Shown in pieces: positions 42,220 to 43,500 of a stretch of DNA of 43,500 nucleotides. Source of the DNA: Sphingomonas sp. SRS2 (GTDB lineage: Bacteria; Pseudomonadota; Alphaproteobacteria; Sphingomonadales; Sphingomonadaceae). The stretch covers positions 1 through 43,500 of the forward strand of contig NZ_LARW01000115.1 in NCBI RefSeq assembly GCF_000971055.1, in the 5' to 3' direction. The notes beneath the pieces are model-generated. The model searched no databases. It was given only the letters and a program-made list of their open reading frames with translations, and was not told where the DNA came from. The position numbers were made by a program, and so were the translations under genes. Numbering within the stretch: the first letter of the stretch is position 1; each line of letters starts with the position of its first letter.

Positions 42220-42244
42220 GGAACATTGATCCATGTGAAGCGTC
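42220..42244 (+). promoter_or_regulatory. Candidate EcfG (general stress response) promoter
   Basis: GGAAC (42220-42224) and CGTC (42241-42244) are separated by exactly 16 bp, matching the alphaproteobacterial EcfG consensus GGAAC-N16/17-CGTT except for the last base. The gene at 42290 starts 45 bp downstream. Confidence 0.5.
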
Positions 42245-42289
42245 TGTGCGGCGGGGGAAACGGCAATAAGTCGGTTCCAGGAGAGACAC

Positions 42290-43303
42290 ATGCGTACATA
42301 TCTTATCGCGGCCAGCATCGCCGCGCTTGCGGCTGGCTCCACCAGCGCGCAGGCCGCCACGGTCTGCAAGCAGGACAATACGGGTCGCACCGTCGCCACC
42401 ATCGCTGGCGCAGGCATCGGCGCGATCCTCGGCCGCGTCATCGACGGCGGCCGTCACAAGGAAGTCGGAACGATCGGCGGCGCGATCGCCGGCGGCGTCG
42501 CGGGCAATCAGCTTGCCAAGGGCGGCAATGACCGCTGCGAAGTGTCGTACGGCTATTATGACGAGAGCGGCCGCTGGCACGCCAACCGCATCGATGCCAG
42601 CGCGGCGCGCGGCTATTATGACCGCGACAACCGCTGGGTCGAAGGCGCTCCCAACGGCTATTATGACAACAACAACCGCTGGGTGTCGTTCAACGGCGAC
42701 CCGTCCCATTCGGGCTATCGCGACCGTGACGGCCGCTATGTACCGGTGGGCGTGAGCGGCTATTACGCCGCCGACGGCCAGTGGGTGCAGGCGAACTCGC
42801 CCGGCTATTATGACAATGGCCGCTGGGTCTCCGGCCCCGCTTATGGCCGTTACGACGCCAATGGCCGCTGGATCGCCGATCGTAATTCCAACGGTACGCC
42901 GACCGGTTACTGGCAGGCGCAGACCCAGCCCGGCTATTATGACGCCAACGGCCGCTGGGTCCGTGGCGAGGCCACCGGCTATTATGACGCCCGTGGCCGC
43001 TGGGTTTCGACCGGCATGGCCGCTGGCCGTCCGGGCGGCGTCGCCAACAGCCGCGACGTTCGCGTCCGCGAGGCTCGCGTCGCAGCGCGGATCGACCGCC
43101 AGCGCGAGCGCGGCGTGATCAGCAAGGCCGAAGCCAACCGTGCGCGCAACGAACTCGCCTCGATCCGTCGCGACGAGACGAAGATGCGCCGCTCGGGCAA
43201 CCGCTTCACCGCGAATGAAGAGAATGTCATCCATCAGCGGCTCGACCGCCTTGGCGAGACGCTCCGCGCGGATGCCAACGACCGGGACAACTGGGCGGGC
43301 TGA
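42290..43303 (+). CDS. Exported glycine-zipper protein with tandem GYYDxxGRWV repeats
   Basis: A 337-aa protein in three parts. After a signal peptide (residues 1-23, ending AQAA) comes a glycine zipper of about 30-80 (GAGIGAILGRVIDGG, GGAIAGGVAGNQL). Residues 85-250 hold about ten copies of an aromatic motif of the form GYYDxxGRWV, spaced roughly 15-20 residues apart; one copy is degenerate (GYWQAQTQ). The C-terminal 80 residues are a charged helical region (RIDRQRERGVISKAEANRAR). GGAGAG lies upstream of ATG 42290, and a candidate EcfG promoter precedes it. The glycine zipper suggests outer-membrane anchoring. I do not know a function for the repeats. Confidence 0.9.
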   Translation: MRTYLIAASIAALAAGSTSAQAATVCKQDNTGRTVATIAGAGIGAILGRVIDGGRHKEVGTIGGAIAGGVAGNQLAKGGNDRCEVSYGYYDESGRWHANRIDASAARGYYDRDNRWVEGAPNGYYDNNNRWVSFNGDPSHSGYRDRDGRYVPVGVSGYYAADGQWVQANSPGYYDNGRWVSGPAYGRYDANGRWIADRNSNGTPTGYWQAQTQPGYYDANGRWVRGEATGYYDARGRWVSTGMAAGRPGGVANSRDVRVREARVAARIDRQRERGVISKAEANRARNELASIRRDETKMRRSGNRFTANEENVIHQRLDRLGETLRADANDRDNWAG

Positions 43304-43390
43304 GGGCAACTCGCCATCCAGCCCAGACCGGCCTGCAAATGGCGGTTCTCCGCGCTTCCGGTGCCGGTTATAGAGCTCTGGAGGAGAGGA

Positions 43391-43425
43391 GGGGCGGGGC
43401 CGAAAGGCTCCGCCCCGATTTTTTT
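43391..43425 (+). terminator. Rho-independent terminator of the repeat-protein gene
   Basis: An 11-bp GC-rich stem (GGGGCGGGGCC with GGCTCCGCCCC, one wobble) closes a GAAA tetraloop and is followed two bases later by seven T residues. It lies about 90 bp past the stop at 43303. Confidence 0.95.
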
Positions 43426-43483
43426 GTTTGCGGCGCGCCCGCGATGTCGCCTTGGCTGACGGGATTGAGCGACAAACTCTTCA

Positions 43484-43500
43484 CCCCTCCCCTGCAGGGG
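43484..43500. repeat. GC-rich palindrome cut by the window edge
   Basis: CCCCTGCAGGGG at 43489-43500 is a perfect palindrome preceded by CCCCT, and resembles the elements at 40327 and 41641. It probably continues beyond the window. Nothing else is recognisable in 43426-43483. Confidence 0.55.

Noticed and set aside
1-43500. CRISPR arrays
   Set aside because: No set of regularly spaced identical short repeats was seen; the repeated sequence at 42550-43010 is protein-coding and imperfect.

Overview
The window looks like chromosomal DNA of a sphingomonad (Alphaproteobacteria, Sphingomonadales). The basis is GC-rich coding sequence, a sphingomonad-style TonB-dependent receptor, aromatic/terpenoid-type catabolic genes, and a housekeeping block (nadK, moaA, mfd, sdhE, recG, tyrS, anmK) whose proteins read as alphaproteobacterial. 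This assignment is inferred from protein flavour; no rRNA is present.

Positions 1-18240 hold a catabolic locus: a HAPMO-type Baeyer-Villiger monooxygenase, two related MFS transporters, a 3-hydroxyisobutyrate-dehydrogenase-family oxidoreductase, a P450cam-like cytochrome P450, a carboxymuconolactone-decarboxylase-family protein, a TonB-dependent receptor, and a GntR/FCD regulator. The regulator is divergent from a five-gene operon of two acyl-CoA dehydrogenases, an acyl-CoA ligase, an alpha/beta hydrolase and a double hot-dog (MaoC-like) hydratase. A plausible reading is uptake of a cyclic, possibly terpenoid, compound, then P450 hydroxylation, oxidation to a ketone, Baeyer-Villiger insertion, ester/lactone hydrolysis, CoA activation and beta-oxidation. 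The substrate cannot be told from sequence. P450 redox partners, a thiolase and a 3-hydroxyacyl-CoA dehydrogenase are not in the window.

Positions 18241-19370 are an insertion-sequence graveyard: IS3-family fragments in opposing orientations, an IS110 fragment, a possible IS21-type end, and large perfect inverted repeats. Positions 19368-22554 carry a compact large-serine-recombinase cassette: a small divergent gene, then DUF3489, DUF2924 and the recombinase, closed by a strong terminator. The cassette ends about 200 bp from the 3' end of a tRNA-Asn gene (22763-22837, minus strand). That placement suggests the left half may be accessory DNA abutting the core chromosome.

Positions 22838-39874 are core genes: nadK-moaA (overlapping), an EAL phosphodiesterase with a degenerate GGDEF domain, mfd-sdhE divergent from recG, a PilZ protein, tyrS coupled to a DUF885 metallopeptidase-like gene, anmK, and an MHS-family transporter coupled to a VWA (CoxE-like) protein. 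Two REP-like inverted-repeat elements lie between these genes.

Positions 40327-43500 hold four small secreted glycine-zipper proteins. Two are products of a recent tandem duplication, and one carries about ten GYYDxxGRWV-type repeats preceded by a candidate EcfG (general stress response) promoter. The array ends in a strong terminator and a truncated GC-rich palindrome at the window edge.
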